Shown: piece by piece, positions 17,160 through 27,186 of the stretch
Layout: each line of letters opens with the position of its first letter
Numbering within the stretch: the first letter of the stretch is position 1
Assembly (NCBI GenBank): GCA_030530865.1
Contig: JAUMUC010000003.1
Location: 62,001-126,000, forward strand
Length of the DNA stretch: 64,000 bases
Direction of reading: 5' to 3'
Origin: Lactobacillus sp.
GTDB taxonomy: Bacteria; Bacillota; Bacilli; Lactobacillales; Lactobacillaceae
Translations under genes and position numbers: made by a program
The notes under the pieces: generated by a model
Database searches by the model: none
What the model was told of the DNA's origin: nothing
Seen by the model: only the letters and a program-made list of their open reading frames with translations

Positions 17160-17975
17160 ATGTCAATTTTTTCATTTGGTAAACACGAAGAAGAAATACC
17201 TAAGAATAAGCAAGTGCAAGATTTGGAACTTGCTAAGATTGTTCCTAATCAATATCAACCTAGAAGAACCTTTTCTGATGATTCAATCAAAGAATTGGCT
17301 GAAACATTAGCCTCACAAGGCTTGTTACAACCAATCATTGTTCGTAGCCATGGGAATGGTTATGAATTAATTGCTGGGGAAAGAAGATATCGAGCAGCCA
17401 AGTCACTTGGTTGGGAAAAAATTCCAGCAATCGTTGATGAGATGGATGATCAAAAAGCTGCTAGTTTGGCCTTGATTGAAAACTTGCAACGAGAAAATTT
17501 GAATCCAATTGATGAAGCTAAGGCTTACAGCAATTTAATGGAACTCAATGATTTAAGTCAAACACAATTGGCTAAAGAAATGGGTAAGTCACAATCTTTT
17601 GTGGCTAACAAATTGCGTTTGTTGAAATTAGACCCAGATGTTCAATCTTATTTGGCAACCGGAAAGATTTCTAGTCGTCATGGTCGAGCATTAGTTGGCC
17701 TTGAACCAGAAAAGCAAGTTAAGGCATTAAATGAAATTTTAGAAAAAGACTTGAACGTTAAAGAAACTGAACAAATGGTTCAAGACTTTGATGAATATTT
17801 CAAAAAGCCAGAAAAGAAGGCTAAAAGACAACGGATTCCGAAAGATTTATCTGTCCAAATCAATACGATTAAGCATGCAGTTAAATTAGCTAAGGAATCT
17901 GGTATTAAAGTAGTTGTTCATGAAAAGCGTGATGCAGATAATTATCAAATCACGATTGAAATGAAAAGAAAGTAG
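17160..17975 (+). CDS. noc: Nucleoid occlusion protein Noc (ParB family)
   Basis: 271 residues. ParB/Noc domains in order: a short N-terminal amphipathic region (MSIFSFGKHEEE; in Noc this binds membrane), the nucleotide-binding region with GERRYRAAK, and HTH LSQTQLAKEMGKSQSFVANKLRLL. The position directly after rsmG and before a parA-parB pair fits Noc, not a second Spo0J. Noc binds NBS sites and keeps the Z ring off the nucleoid. It could still be a ParB paralog of other use. Confidence 0.88.
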   Translation: MSIFSFGKHEEEIPKNKQVQDLELAKIVPNQYQPRRTFSDDSIKELAETLASQGLLQPIIVRSHGNGYELIAGERRYRAAKSLGWEKIPAIVDEMDDQKAASLALIENLQRENLNPIDEAKAYSNLMELNDLSQTQLAKEMGKSQSFVANKLRLLKLDPDVQSYLATGKISSRHGRALVGLEPEKQVKALNEILEKDLNVKETEQMVQDFDEYFKKPEKKAKRQRIPKDLSVQINTIKHAVKLAKESGIKVVVHEKRDADNYQITIEMKRK

Positions 17976-17984
17976 AGAGTTATC

Positions 17985-18764
17985 ATGGCACAAGTGATTT
18001 CAGTTGCAAATCAAAAAGGAGGAGTCGGTAAGACGACAACAACTATCAATCTAGCAGCATCAATTGCTACTAGAGGTTATAAAGTAATGATAGTTGATAT
18101 TGATCCTCAAGGTAACGCAACTAGTGGTTTAGGTATTTCAAAGTCAGAAATCAGCGAAAATATTTATGATGTTTTGATTGATGAAATTCCAATTCAACAA
18201 GTTATTCATCCAACTGGCACCCCACGTTTGGACATTGTTCCAGCAACGATTAATTTATCTGGTGCAGAAACTGAACTAATCAGTATGATGGCTAGAGAAA
18301 CTAGATTAAAACAAGCTTTAGATGCAGTTGCAGATCAATATGATTTCATTTTTATTGATTGCCCACCATCACTTGGTCAATTATCAATTAATGCCTTTAC
18401 TGCTAGTGATTCAATTTTGATTCCAGTTCAAAGTGAATACTATGCAATGGAAGGTTTAAGCCAACTGCTTAATACAATTCGTTTAGTTCAAAAGCACTTT
18501 AACTCTAACTTAGGAGTTGAAGGTGTCTTATTAACTATGCTTGATGCCAGAACTAATTTAGGTGCTGAAGTTGTTAAAGAAGTACAAGATTACTTTAGAG
18601 ATAAGGTTTACAAGGCAATCATTCCTAGAATTACCAAGTTGGCTGAAGCTCCAAGTTATGGACAAGCAATTACCGAATATGCACCAGCTTCAAGAGGAGC
18701 TAAAGTGTATGACAAGTTAGCTAGAGAGGTGTTAAAAGCTCATGGCAAGAGACTCAAAAAGTAA
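17985..18764 (+). CDS. parA: Chromosome-partitioning ATPase ParA (Soj)
   Basis: 259 residues; deviant Walker A KGGVGKTT at residues 11-18, DIDPQGN (A' box), and FIDCPPSLG (Walker B). It works with ParB and parS to segregate and regulate origins. The parB gene starts inside its last 23 bases, implying translational coupling. Confidence 0.95.
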   Translation: MAQVISVANQKGGVGKTTTTINLAASIATRGYKVMIVDIDPQGNATSGLGISKSEISENIYDVLIDEIPIQQVIHPTGTPRLDIVPATINLSGAETELISMMARETRLKQALDAVADQYDFIFIDCPPSLGQLSINAFTASDSILIPVQSEYYAMEGLSQLLNTIRLVQKHFNSNLGVEGVLLTMLDARTNLGAEVVKEVQDYFRDKVYKAIIPRITKLAEAPSYGQAITEYAPASRGAKVYDKLAREVLKAHGKRLKK

Positions 18765-19620
18765 AGAAAAAAGAAGTTTAGGACGTGGTCTTGAAGCACT
18801 TTTTCATGACGAACCACAAATCGATGCTTCAGAAACTATTCAAGAACTAAAATTATCTGATATTCGTCCCAATCCATATCAACCACGTAAGAAGTTTGAT
18901 GAAAAGAGCCTTGAAGAATTAGCACTTTCTATTAAAGAAAATGGCGTTTTTCAACCAATCATCGTGCGTGAAGCAGTCACTGGTTATGAAATTATTGCTG
19001 GTGAAAGAAGATATCGGGCAAGTCAGTTAGCTAAAAAGGAAACAATTCCAGCTATCGTTCGCAAATTTACCGAAAGTGAAATGATGGCCGTTGCCATTTT
19101 GGAAAACTTGCAACGTGAAGATTTGACGCCATTAGAAGAAGCACAAGCTTACGAAATGTTGCAAAAGAATCTTGGCTTAACTCAAGCTGAAGTTTCAAAA
19201 AGAATGGGTAAATCAAGACCTTATATTGCTAACTACTTAAGACTTTTGACTTTACCAAGCAAGACCAAGAGAATGTTGCAACATGGCGATTTATCTATGG
19301 GTCAAGCTCGGACTTTATTGGGGTTAAAAGATAAAGATTTAATTGATGATTTAGCTAAGCGAGTTATCAAAGAAGGTATTTCTGTTCGTAAATTGGAATC
19401 ACTTGTTAACCAATTGAACGAAAAGAAGCAACCTAAGAAGCCAAGCAAGAAGTCACCATTTATCACTGCTAGCGAGACCCAATTAGCTGATAAATTTGGC
19501 ACCACAGTGCAAATCAGTGCTTCACAAAAAGGTAAGGGACACTTATCAATCAACTTTAATTCTGTAGATGATTTGAACCGTATTTTGGATATCTTAGGAG
19601 TTGATCTCGATGAAGATTGA
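18742..19620 (+). CDS. parB: Chromosome-partitioning protein ParB (Spo0J)
   Basis: 292 residues. SLGRGLEALF N-terminus (the ParA-stimulating region of ParB proteins), GERRYRASQ in the CTPase domain, HTH LTQAEVSKRMGKSRPYIANYLRLL, a Lys-rich linker, and a C-terminal dimerisation domain. It binds parS and loads SMC. The start overlaps parA; its 3' end overlaps the DUF951 gene by 11 bases. Confidence 0.95.
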   Translation: MARDSKSKEKRSLGRGLEALFHDEPQIDASETIQELKLSDIRPNPYQPRKKFDEKSLEELALSIKENGVFQPIIVREAVTGYEIIAGERRYRASQLAKKETIPAIVRKFTESEMMAVAILENLQREDLTPLEEAQAYEMLQKNLGLTQAEVSKRMGKSRPYIANYLRLLTLPSKTKRMLQHGDLSMGQARTLLGLKDKDLIDDLAKRVIKEGISVRKLESLVNQLNEKKQPKKPSKKSPFITASETQLADKFGTTVQISASQKGKGHLSINFNSVDDLNRILDILGVDLDED

Positions 19621-19861
19621 TTATCAATTAGCTGATACGGTTATGATGAAAAAGCCACATGCCTGCCAAGTAAATCATTGGGAAATTTTGAGACTTGGTG
19701 CTGATATTAAGTTAAAATGTTTAGGGTGTGGTCGAATCATTATGCTGAGTCGTAATGATTTTAACAAGCGATTGAAAAAGCTTATTACGAAGAGTCAAGA
19801 TCCTGTTAACGCTAAGAATGAACACTACGTTAGCAAAGCAGAAATTGCAAAACCAGAATAA
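19610..19861 (+). CDS. DUF951 family protein
   Basis: 83 residues from ATG 19610; an upstream in-frame ATG at 19601 is less likely. Small basic protein with the conserved block MKKPHAC..NxWEILRxGADIKLKCLGCGR and MLSRNDFNK; the Cys and CxxC-like CLGC pattern could bind metal. It is found next to parB/ychF across Firmicutes. Function unknown. It is translationally coupled to parB. Confidence 0.88.
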   Translation: MKIDYQLADTVMMKKPHACQVNHWEILRLGADIKLKCLGCGRIIMLSRNDFNKRLKKLITKSQDPVNAKNEHYVSKAEIAKPE

Positions 19862-19885
19862 ATTAAAAAGAAAAGAGATAGATTT

Positions 19886-20986
19886 ATGTCATTAACAGCC
19901 GGAATTGTTGGATTACCTAACGTCGGAAAATCAACTTTATTTAACGCAATTACAAAAGCAGGGGCAGAAATGGCTAATTATCCATTTGCCACGATTGAAC
20001 CAAATGTCGGAATGGTTGAAGTGCCTGACAAGCGTTTAGCTAGAATTCAAGAATTGATTCCTGCTAAAAAAGTTGTTCACACTACTTTTGAATTTACTGA
20101 TATTGCCGGATTAGTTAAAGGTGCTTCAAAAGGTGAAGGTTTAGGTAACAAATTCCTTGAAAACATTCGTCAAACAGATGCGATCGTTCACGTTGTACGT
20201 GCATTTGAAGATGAAAATATTACTTCAGTTAGTGGAAAAGTTGATCCTGAAGAAGATATCAACACAATTAACCTTGAATTAGCAATTGCCGATTTAGACG
20301 CAGTTAACCGCCGAATTGGTAAAGTTAAAAAAGTTGCACAACAAGGTGATAAAGAAGCTAAGGCTGAAATGGCTGTATTAGACAAGTTGCAACCAGTCCT
20401 TGAAGATGGTCAAGCAGCTCGTTCAATTGATTTCAACAAGGATGAACAAAAGATTGTTAAGGGTTTATTCTTATTGACTTCAAAGCCAATTATCTATGTA
20501 GCAAATATTGCTGAAGAATCAATGGCAGATCCAGAAAGTGATCCTTTATTCCAAGTTGTTAAAAAGCACGCTGAAAGTGAAGGTGCAGAATGCTTGGGTA
20601 TTTCAGCTGCAACTGAAGAAGAAATCGCCGGTTTAGATGATGATGAAAAGGGCGAATTCTTAGAAGCTGAAGGTGTAACTGAATCTGGTTTGGATCGTTT
20701 GATTCGTGCAGCTTACCATATTTTAGGCTTGCGTACTTTCTTTACAGCCGGTGGTACTGAAACTAGAGCATGGACTTTCAAAGAAGGTATGAAGGCTCCT
20801 CAAGTTGCTGGGGTAATTCACTCAGACTTTGAACGTGGATTTATTCGTGCCGAAGTAGTTTCTTACGATGATTTGGATAAATACGAAACCATGCAAAAAG
20901 TTAAGGAAGCTGGTCGTGTTCGTCTAGAAGGTAAAGATTACGAAGTTCTTGACGGCGATATTATTGAATTTAGATTTAATGTCTAG
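19886..20986 (+). CDS. ychF: Redox-regulated ribosome-binding ATPase YchF
   Basis: 366 residues, family length. G1 motif GLPNVGKST at 8-16, [10 protein letters not shown] (G3) and a C-terminal TGS-like domain with [17 protein letters not shown]1/YchF proteins prefer ATP over GTP and bind ribosomes. Conserved neighbour of parB/DUF951 in this group. RBS AAAAGAG upstream. Confidence 0.96.
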   Translation: MSLTAGIVGLPNVGKSTLFNAITKAGAEMANYPFATIEPNVGMVEVPDKRLARIQELIPAKKVVHTTFEFTDIAGLVKGASKGEGLGNKFLENIRQTDAIVHVVRAFEDENITSVSGKVDPEEDINTINLELAIADLDAVNRRIGKVKKVAQQGDKEAKAEMAVLDKLQPVLEDGQAARSIDFNKDEQKIVKGLFLLTSKPIIYVANIAEESMADPESDPLFQVVKKHAESEGAECLGISAATEEEIAGLDDDEKGEFLEAEGVTESGLDRLIRAAYHILGLRTFFTAGGTETRAWTFKEGMKAPQVAGVIHSDFERGFIRAEVVSYDDLDKYETMQKVKEAGRVRLEGKDYEVLDGDIIEFRFNV

Positions 20987-20995
20987 GAGTGTAAG

Positions 20996-21655
20996 ATGGA
21001 AAGTCTTTCTAACAAAAATCAAGATTACGTCTTCAACCTTGAACGTGAAATTGTTAAACAAAGTGATAAAACCGAAGCTGAAGCTAAAGTGATGGTAGCT
21101 GAATTATTGCCAGACATTTTAGAAGCTCAAAAAAAGGGTGTGATTGCTGCGAAGCTATTTTCAGCAACACCAAAGGTTAAGGCTGAACAATTATTACATC
21201 CAGAGCCAGTGTTTAGTGATGTGCCATTTTGGCAAAAAGCTTTGGATAACTGCTTAGTTTACTTAGCTTTATTTGCTGCGGTTTACGGTGTAGGTAATGC
21301 TTTTTCCGCTAAATCAAGTGCGAAGATCGGTATTTTATCAATCATGTCAATGGGAATTATTTTAGGATTCTTTATGACTCGATATGAAAAATATTTGAAT
21401 CCTCAAGCAAGCGGAACTAAGCCTAAATGGAGTAAAATAATTACTAGTTCAATTATCATGCTAGTAGTTTTATTGGCATGGAACTACATCTTAGTTTTAC
21501 CAGGGATTAACGTAATTAATCCTGCTGTTCCAGGCGAAGTTTGCTTTGTAATTGCAATTATTGCATTAGCGATTAGATACCTATTCAAGAAGAAATATCA
21601 ATTGGTAGGTTCAGCTTTTGCCAGAACATTAAGAAAGAAAGTTACAAAAGATTAA
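20996..21655 (+). CDS. DUF1129 family membrane protein
   Basis: 219 residues. A soluble N-terminal helical region (about 1-80) precedes five probable TM segments. The sequence pattern ENLN-type start, then EAEAKVMVAELLPDILEAQKKG and a short loop between helices, fits DUF1129. Function unknown. It lies 9 bp after ychF and ends the operon. Confidence 0.82.
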   Translation: MESLSNKNQDYVFNLEREIVKQSDKTEAEAKVMVAELLPDILEAQKKGVIAAKLFSATPKVKAEQLLHPEPVFSDVPFWQKALDNCLVYLALFAAVYGVGNAFSAKSSAKIGILSIMSMGIILGFFMTRYEKYLNPQASGTKPKWSKIITSSIIMLVVLLAWNYILVLPGINVINPAVPGEVCFVIAIIALAIRYLFKKKYQLVGSAFARTLRKKVTKD

Positions 21656-21678
21656 GCGGTAAACGTTTAATCTTTTTT
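21646..21678 (+). terminator. Intrinsic terminator ending the parB-ychF operon
   Basis: Stem AAAAGATTAA / TTAATCTTTT, overlapping the stop codon, with T6 tract. Confidence 0.85.
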
Positions 21679-21696
21679 CTCAAGAAGGAGGATACA

Positions 21697-23424
21697 ATGC
21701 TTAAAGTTTTAAAACGGGCTATTAGACAATATACCCGCCTCTCTTGGGTATCACCAATTGCGGTAACTGGAGAAGTTATTGTAGAAATGATGATTCCTTA
21801 TTTAGTTGGTGAGTTGATCGATGACGGTATCCGTAAAGGTAATATGAACTTTATTGTGAATAAAGGGATACTTCTATTGATTTTAACTATTGTGTCAGTC
21901 ACTTGTGGTGTGGCTGCAAGTATTACATCATCAAAGGCAGCTGCAGGTTTTGCTGCCAACTTGCGTCATGACATGTTTTATAAAACGCAAGATTTTGCAT
22001 TCGAAAATATCGATAAGTTCTCTAGTGCCAGTTTGGTAACTAGAATGACGACTGATGTTAACAACGTGCAACAATCATATCAAATGCTGATCAGAGTTGC
22101 GGTTAGAGCACCAATGCTGTTAATCGTCTCTATTTTTATGGCTTTTGTTGTGAGCCCAAGTTTAGCATCAATCTTTGTGATTCTAGCTCCAATTTTTGCG
22201 GTAGTTTTGGTTCTAATCCTCTTAGCAGGTTTCAAGGTCTTTCCTAAAATTTTCAAAGCATATGACCGTTTGAACCAAGTTGTTCGTGAAAATGTGCGTG
22301 GAATTCGTGAAGTTAAAACTTATGTCCGTGAAGATCAACAAATTGATAAGTTTAATGACACTTCTGATAAGATTTATAGCTTGTTTGTAAAAGCAATGAA
22401 GATCATTAACTTAAACTCATTAGCTATTATGTTGATTTTGAACATCTCACTTTTACTTTTATCATGGTTTGGTGCTCACCAAATTGTTGGCGGAAGCTTA
22501 CAAACAGGTCAACTGGTGTCAATGTTCAGTTACTCAAACTCTGTTTTGTTTAGTTTGATGATTGTGGCCATGATTTCTGTGCAAATCGTGATGTCAATGT
22601 CTAGTGGACGAAGAATTGCTGAGGTTTTAACTGAAAAGCCAGCGATTACTAACCCAGAAAATCCAATTACTAAGTTGGAAAATGGTGAAATTATCTTCGA
22701 TGATGTTAGTTTCAAATATTCTGATGGTAGTAAAAACGCGATTGATGATGTTAACTTAACCATTAAATCGGGTGAAACTATCGGAATTATTGGTGAAACT
22801 GGTTCATCAAAATCAACTTTGGTTAACTTGATTCCACGTTTATATGATGTTACTTCAGGTAGTATCAAAGTCAGTGGTCATGACGTTAAAGATTATGATT
22901 TGAAGACTTTGCGTGATGGCGTGGCCATGGTTTTACAAAAGAATGTTCTGTTCTCAGGAACTATCATGTCAAACCTTTTATGGGGTAATGAACATGCCAG
23001 CGAAGAAGAAGTGATTAAGGCTTGTCAAATCGCCCATGCCGATGGTTTCATTCGTGAAATGGAAGATGGCTATAATACTCACATCGAACAAGGTGGGGCC
23101 AATGTTTCTGGTGGTCAAAAGCAAAGAATTACTATTGCTCGAGCATTACTTAAGAAACCAAAGATTTTGATTCTAGATGACTCAACTAGTGCGGTTGATA
23201 CGGCTACTGAATTGGCTATTAGAACCGCCTTACGTGAAGATTTAGCATCAACTACTAAGATTATTATTAGTCAAAGAATTGATTCAATTAAAGATGCAGA
23301 CCGAATTATCGTCATGCATAAAGGCCAAATTCAAGATATTGGTACGCATGATGAATTGCTAGTGAAGAACGATTTGTATCAAAAGATTGCTAAGTATCAA
23401 GGACAAGGAGGTCAAGCAGAATGA
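21697..23424 (+). CDS. ABC exporter half-transporter with degenerate ATP site
   Basis: 575 residues: six TM helices (1-320) then an ABC domain. Walker A reads GETGSSKST (near 366; Gly and Lys normally flank: GxxGxGKST, here Ser precedes Lys). The signature VSGGQKQR is intact. Walker B ends DDSTSAVD, so the catalytic Glu is Asp, and the H-loop His is replaced by Gln (ISQRIDS). This is the signature of the inactive-site partner in heterodimeric exporters such as LmrCD and BmrCD. The partner gene overlaps its stop codon by four bases. Drug or lipid export is inferred. Confidence 0.92.
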   Translation: MLKVLKRAIRQYTRLSWVSPIAVTGEVIVEMMIPYLVGELIDDGIRKGNMNFIVNKGILLLILTIVSVTCGVAASITSSKAAAGFAANLRHDMFYKTQDFAFENIDKFSSASLVTRMTTDVNNVQQSYQMLIRVAVRAPMLLIVSIFMAFVVSPSLASIFVILAPIFAVVLVLILLAGFKVFPKIFKAYDRLNQVVRENVRGIREVKTYVREDQQIDKFNDTSDKIYSLFVKAMKIINLNSLAIMLILNISLLLLSWFGAHQIVGGSLQTGQLVSMFSYSNSVLFSLMIVAMISVQIVMSMSSGRRIAEVLTEKPAITNPENPITKLENGEIIFDDVSFKYSDGSKNAIDDVNLTIKSGETIGIIGETGSSKSTLVNLIPRLYDVTSGSIKVSGHDVKDYDLKTLRDGVAMVLQKNVLFSGTIMSNLLWGNEHASEEEVIKACQIAHADGFIREMEDGYNTHIEQGGANVSGGQKQRITIARALLKKPKILILDDSTSAVDTATELAIRTALREDLASTTKIIISQRIDSIKDADRIIVMHKGQIQDIGTHDELLVKNDLYQKIAKYQGQGGQAE

Positions 23425-25232
23425 AAAAGGAAAAACTTGATCGCCAAACAGTAATTCGTTTGTTAAAAGTAATTTTCAAAACTACCCCTGTTTTGACGAT
23501 TATTTCAGCAATTTCTGTAGTTATCAGTGCCGGAGCTTCAGTAATTGGAGCTTTGTTCATTGAACAATTAATTAATAAATACATTACTCCATTGCTTAAG
23601 CAAGCTCATCCCGACTTCACGCCTTTATTAGATATTATTTTGGTAATGGCAGTTGTCTATTTATTTGGGGCATTTGCCACATATCTTTTCAACATGCTAA
23701 TGGGGATTGCTGCTCAAAAGGTCCAAATGCGGATTAGACAGCAAATGTTTGCTCACATGCAACGTTTACCAATTTCATACTTTGACCAAAATGAATTTGG
23801 TGATATTATGAGTCGTTATACCAACGATATTGATGCATTGATGCAAATGATTTCTCAATCATTGCCTCAATTCGTTTCATCGATTTTATCATTGGTCTTT
23901 GTAGTAATGGCCATGCTATCGATTAGTTGGCAATTAACGGCCTTTTCATTCATTATTTTGCTTTTGAGCTTGTTTGTTGTTAAGACTTTAACTACTAAGT
24001 CATCACAATATTTCATTAAGCAACAAAAACATGTTGGTCAATTGAATGGTTACAATGAAGAAATGTTGACTGGTTTAAAGGTCGTTAAGGTCTTCAGTCA
24101 TGAAAAGAATGCCAAGGAAGAATTTGATCAATACAATGAAGAATTGAGAAAAATTTCTGGTAATGCCAATGCGATTGCTACATCATTGTTCCCAATTATG
24201 GGTAATTTGGGTAACTTGTTGTATGTTTTGATTTCTGTACTTGGTGGTGCGATTGCAGTTCATAGCTGGGCTCCATTATCATTAGGTGCCATTGCTGCTT
24301 TCTTGCAACTTTCTAAGCAATTTAGTATGCCAATCGCCCAAATTTCTCAACAATTGAACTCAATTGTGATGGCCAATGCTGGTGCTGCTCGTATCTTCGA
24401 ATTGCTAGATACCGATGAAGAAGTTGATGATGGTCAAATCACCTTGGTTAAAAAAGGCGATGGCTGGGATTGGCAAGATGGTGATAAGTTAACGCCAGTT
24501 GCAGGTCACATCAAGTTTGATCAAGTTAACTTTAGCTACGATGGTGAAAAGCAAATTCTTTATGGAATTGATATTGATGCTAAGCCTGGTATGAAAGTGG
24601 CTTTAGTTGGTGAAACTGGTGCCGGTAAGACGACGATTTCTAACATGATCAATCGCTTTTATGATATTGATTCTGGTCAAATTACTTATGATGGTTTGCC
24701 AATCAAAGACATCAAAAAAGATGATTTACGTTCATCATTAACGATCGTCTTGCAAGATACGCACCTATTTACTGGAACGATTTTAGACAATATTCGTTTT
24801 AGTAAGCCAGAAGCTACTGATGAAGAAGTAATTCAAGCTGCTAAATTAGCTCACGCTGACGAATTTATTACTGGATTAACTCATGGCTACGATACTGTCA
24901 TTGACGGAAATGGTGGCGACTTGTCACAAGGTCAAATGCAATTGCTTTCTATTTCTAGAGCAATGTTAGCTGATCGTCCAGTGATGATTTTGGATGAAGC
25001 TACTTCAAGCATTGATACCAATACTGAACGTTTAGTTCAACAAGGTATGAATAATTTGCTAAAGGGTAGAACTAGTTTTGTGATCGCTCACCGTTTATCA
25101 ACGATTGTTGATTCTGACTTAATTCTAGTATTAGATCACGGTCATATTATTGAAGCGGGCAGTCACGATGAATTACTTGCCAAAAAGGGATATTACTACG
25201 AACTTTATACTGGAGTTCGCGAATTAGATTAA
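23421..25232 (+). CDS. ABC exporter half-transporter, canonical ATP-site partner
   Basis: 603 residues: six TM helices followed by an ABC domain with Walker A GETGAGKTT, Walker B MILDEATSSID with the catalytic Glu, and the H-loop IAHRLST. The signature, however, reads LSQGQMQLLS, the altered one. In a heterodimer with the preceding protein the normal site would be formed by these Walker boxes and the partner's VSGGQ, and the degenerate site by the other pair. ATG starts inside the partner stop (ATGA), supporting translational coupling. Confidence 0.93.
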   Translation: MKKEKLDRQTVIRLLKVIFKTTPVLTIISAISVVISAGASVIGALFIEQLINKYITPLLKQAHPDFTPLLDIILVMAVVYLFGAFATYLFNMLMGIAAQKVQMRIRQQMFAHMQRLPISYFDQNEFGDIMSRYTNDIDALMQMISQSLPQFVSSILSLVFVVMAMLSISWQLTAFSFIILLLSLFVVKTLTTKSSQYFIKQQKHVGQLNGYNEEMLTGLKVVKVFSHEKNAKEEFDQYNEELRKISGNANAIATSLFPIMGNLGNLLYVLISVLGGAIAVHSWAPLSLGAIAAFLQLSKQFSMPIAQISQQLNSIVMANAGAARIFELLDTDEEVDDGQITLVKKGDGWDWQDGDKLTPVAGHIKFDQVNFSYDGEKQILYGIDIDAKPGMKVALVGETGAGKTTISNMINRFYDIDSGQITYDGLPIKDIKKDDLRSSLTIVLQDTHLFTGTILDNIRFSKPEATDEEVIQAAKLAHADEFITGLTHGYDTVIDGNGGDLSQGQMQLLSISRAMLADRPVMILDEATSSIDTNTERLVQQGMNNLLKGRTSFVIAHRLSTIVDSDLILVLDHGHIIEAGSHDELLAKKGYYYELYTGVRELD

Positions 25233-25240
25233 AAATTTGC

Positions 25241-25278
25241 AAAAATAGTCTTTCAAGCAGAATGAAAGACTATTTTTT
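25241..25278 (+). terminator. Intrinsic terminator after ABC exporter pair
   Basis: Stem ATAGTCTTTC / GAAAGACTAT with 8-nt loop and T6 tract. Confidence 0.88.
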
Positions 25279-25325
25279 AGTATTATTAGTATTATAATAA
25301 TAACTGATTAAAAAAGAGGTGCCAC

Positions 25326-26012
25326 ATGAAAGTATTAGTAGTAGATGATGATCACGAAATTGTTGAACTTTTGAGTATTTACTTAAAGAGTGAAGGTTAC
25401 GATCCAATTGTTGCATACAGTGGTAAAGAGGCTTTAACTAAGTTAAGTACTACTCCTGATATTGCATGTATGATCTTGGATGTCATGATGCCACATATGT
25501 CAGGAATTGAAGTTGTGCGTGAAGTTCGTAAAGACAACGACTTACCAATTTTGATTGTAAGTGCTAAAACTGGCGATATGGACAAGATTCAAGGTTTAAT
25601 TACTGGGGCAGATGACTATGTTGCTAAGCCATTTAATCCATTAGAAGTTATGGCCAGAGTCCGTTCATTATTGAGAAGAAGCCAACAACAAGTGAAGCAC
25701 GATCGTCCAGATGTGCTTGAAGTCGGCCCATTGATTATTAATCGTGATTCTCACGAAGTAAAAACAGTTGATGGTAAGGAAATTCAATTGACTGCCTTGG
25801 AATTTGGTATTTTATCATTGTTGGCCAGTCACCCAAACCGGGTCTTCTCAGCTGATGAAATTTTTGAAAGAGTATGGCAACAAGAAAGTATCGTTAGCAC
25901 TAAAACAGTTATGGTGCACGTTTCTCACTTACGTGACAAGATTCAACAAGTGACTGGTGGCGAAGAAGTTATCCAAACTGTTTGGGGCGTTGGATACAAA
26001 ATTGGAGCATAA
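25326..26012 (+). CDS. OmpR/PhoB family response regulator
   Basis: 228 residues. Receiver domain with the acidic pocket DDD at 7-9, phosphoacceptor Asp52 in ILDVMM, and Lys in the AKPF motif; winged-helix C-terminal DNA-binding domain with EFGILSLLASHPNRVFSADE. Adjacent histidine kinase is the partner. VanR-like by sequence pattern. It is expected to be the cell-envelope-responsive type but has no proven signal. Promoter is in the short gap after 25278. Confidence 0.93.
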   Translation: MKVLVVDDDHEIVELLSIYLKSEGYDPIVAYSGKEALTKLSTTPDIACMILDVMMPHMSGIEVVREVRKDNDLPILIVSAKTGDMDKIQGLITGADDYVAKPFNPLEVMARVRSLLRRSQQQVKHDRPDVLEVGPLIINRDSHEVKTVDGKEIQLTALEFGILSLLASHPNRVFSADEIFERVWQQESIVSTKTVMVHVSHLRDKIQQVTGGEEVIQTVWGVGYKIGA

Positions 26013-26014
26013 AG

Positions 26015-27154
26015 ATGAAGAAGCAACGAGTTAAATTAACAACGACAGAAAAAAGTGAGCTGATAGTTGAAGCAATTGTCACAATTATTTTGCTGTTACT
26101 TTTAAATTTGTCGATCGTCATTTTAATTCATTTGACTTTTTTACAAGATCCCAACTTAAAGCATGGTGTGTTCTTCTTCCGCGAACACTTTTTGCTATTT
26201 AATGGCGAAATTTCCAGTGCTGCACAAATTGTTACGCTCATAATGATTGTGGGCGATTTTGTTGTGCTTTATTGGAGACTGACTAGACGCTATCGCCAAA
26301 TGCAATTGCGACACATCATTGATGAATTGCATGATATTGCGGAAGGTAATTTTGACCATCGAATCAATTTCTTGGTTAATCGCAATTTACAAAAAGTGGT
26401 TGAATCAATTAATTTGCTGATCGATTCCACAGTTAACACAATGAGTGAAGAACGGGCAATTGAAAAGAGTAAAGATGAACTGATTACTAATATTTCTCAT
26501 GATATTCGTACTCCGTTAACTTCAATTATTGGTTACCTAGGTTTGTTAAAGCAAGAAAACATTTCAGCCGAAGATCAAGCTAAGTATTTAGATATCGCTT
26601 ATAACAAAGCTAATCAGATGAAAAGTCTAGTTAATGACTTGTTTGAATATACTAAATTGAGCTCAACAGATGCCAAATTGAATATTGTAAAAATCAATAT
26701 TTATTCAATGTTGGAACAAATTGCAGCGGGTTTTGAATTAGAGGCAAGTAATCATAATATTTCGATTGAAGTTACTGCTAGACCCAAAGACTTAGAAATT
26801 GAAGCTGACCCAGAAAAATTAGTCAGAGTTTTTAACAATTTGATTGGTAATGCTTTTAAGTATGGAAAAACTGCTACTAAGATTGTTTTAGAAGCTAATT
26901 TAGTTAATAAAGACCAAGTTGAACTCAGAGTTGAAAATAATGGCGAGCCAATCGAAGATAAATTATTGAAACGAATTTTTGACCGTTTGTACCGAGTTGA
27001 GACTTCAAGAAATAGTGAAACTGGTGGTACAGGTTTAGGTTTGGCAATTACTAAAGGAGTAGTAGAATTGCACCATGGTAGTGTTCGTTGCGAGTCAAAT
27101 AAAGATTGGACAAGCTTCATCATTCGCTTACCCCTCAAAGCTACTGTGTTATAA
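26015..27154 (+). CDS. Sensor histidine kinase, VanS-like
   Basis: 379 residues from ATG 26015, two bases after the regulator stop. Two TM helices (about 18-42 and 70-90) with a short extracellular loop of about 30 residues, HAMP-like linker, HisKA with His162 in SHDIRTPL, and HATPase_c with N-box NNLIGNAFKYG and G-boxes TGGTGLGLAI. It phosphorylates the preceding regulator. The very short sensor loop suggests signal detection within the membrane. The 3' end is close to murE. Confidence 0.92.
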   Translation: MKKQRVKLTTTEKSELIVEAIVTIILLLLLNLSIVILIHLTFLQDPNLKHGVFFFREHFLLFNGEISSAAQIVTLIMIVGDFVVLYWRLTRRYRQMQLRHIIDELHDIAEGNFDHRINFLVNRNLQKVVESINLLIDSTVNTMSEERAIEKSKDELITNISHDIRTPLTSIIGYLGLLKQENISAEDQAKYLDIAYNKANQMKSLVNDLFEYTKLSSTDAKLNIVKINIYSMLEQIAAGFELEASNHNISIEVTARPKDLEIEADPEKLVRVFNNLIGNAFKYGKTATKIVLEANLVNKDQVELRVENNGEPIEDKLLKRIFDRLYRVETSRNSETGGTGLGLAITKGVVELHHGSVRCESNKDWTSFIIRLPLKATVL

Positions 27155-27186
27155 TTATCTATAAGATTAATCAACTAGGAGTTTTT

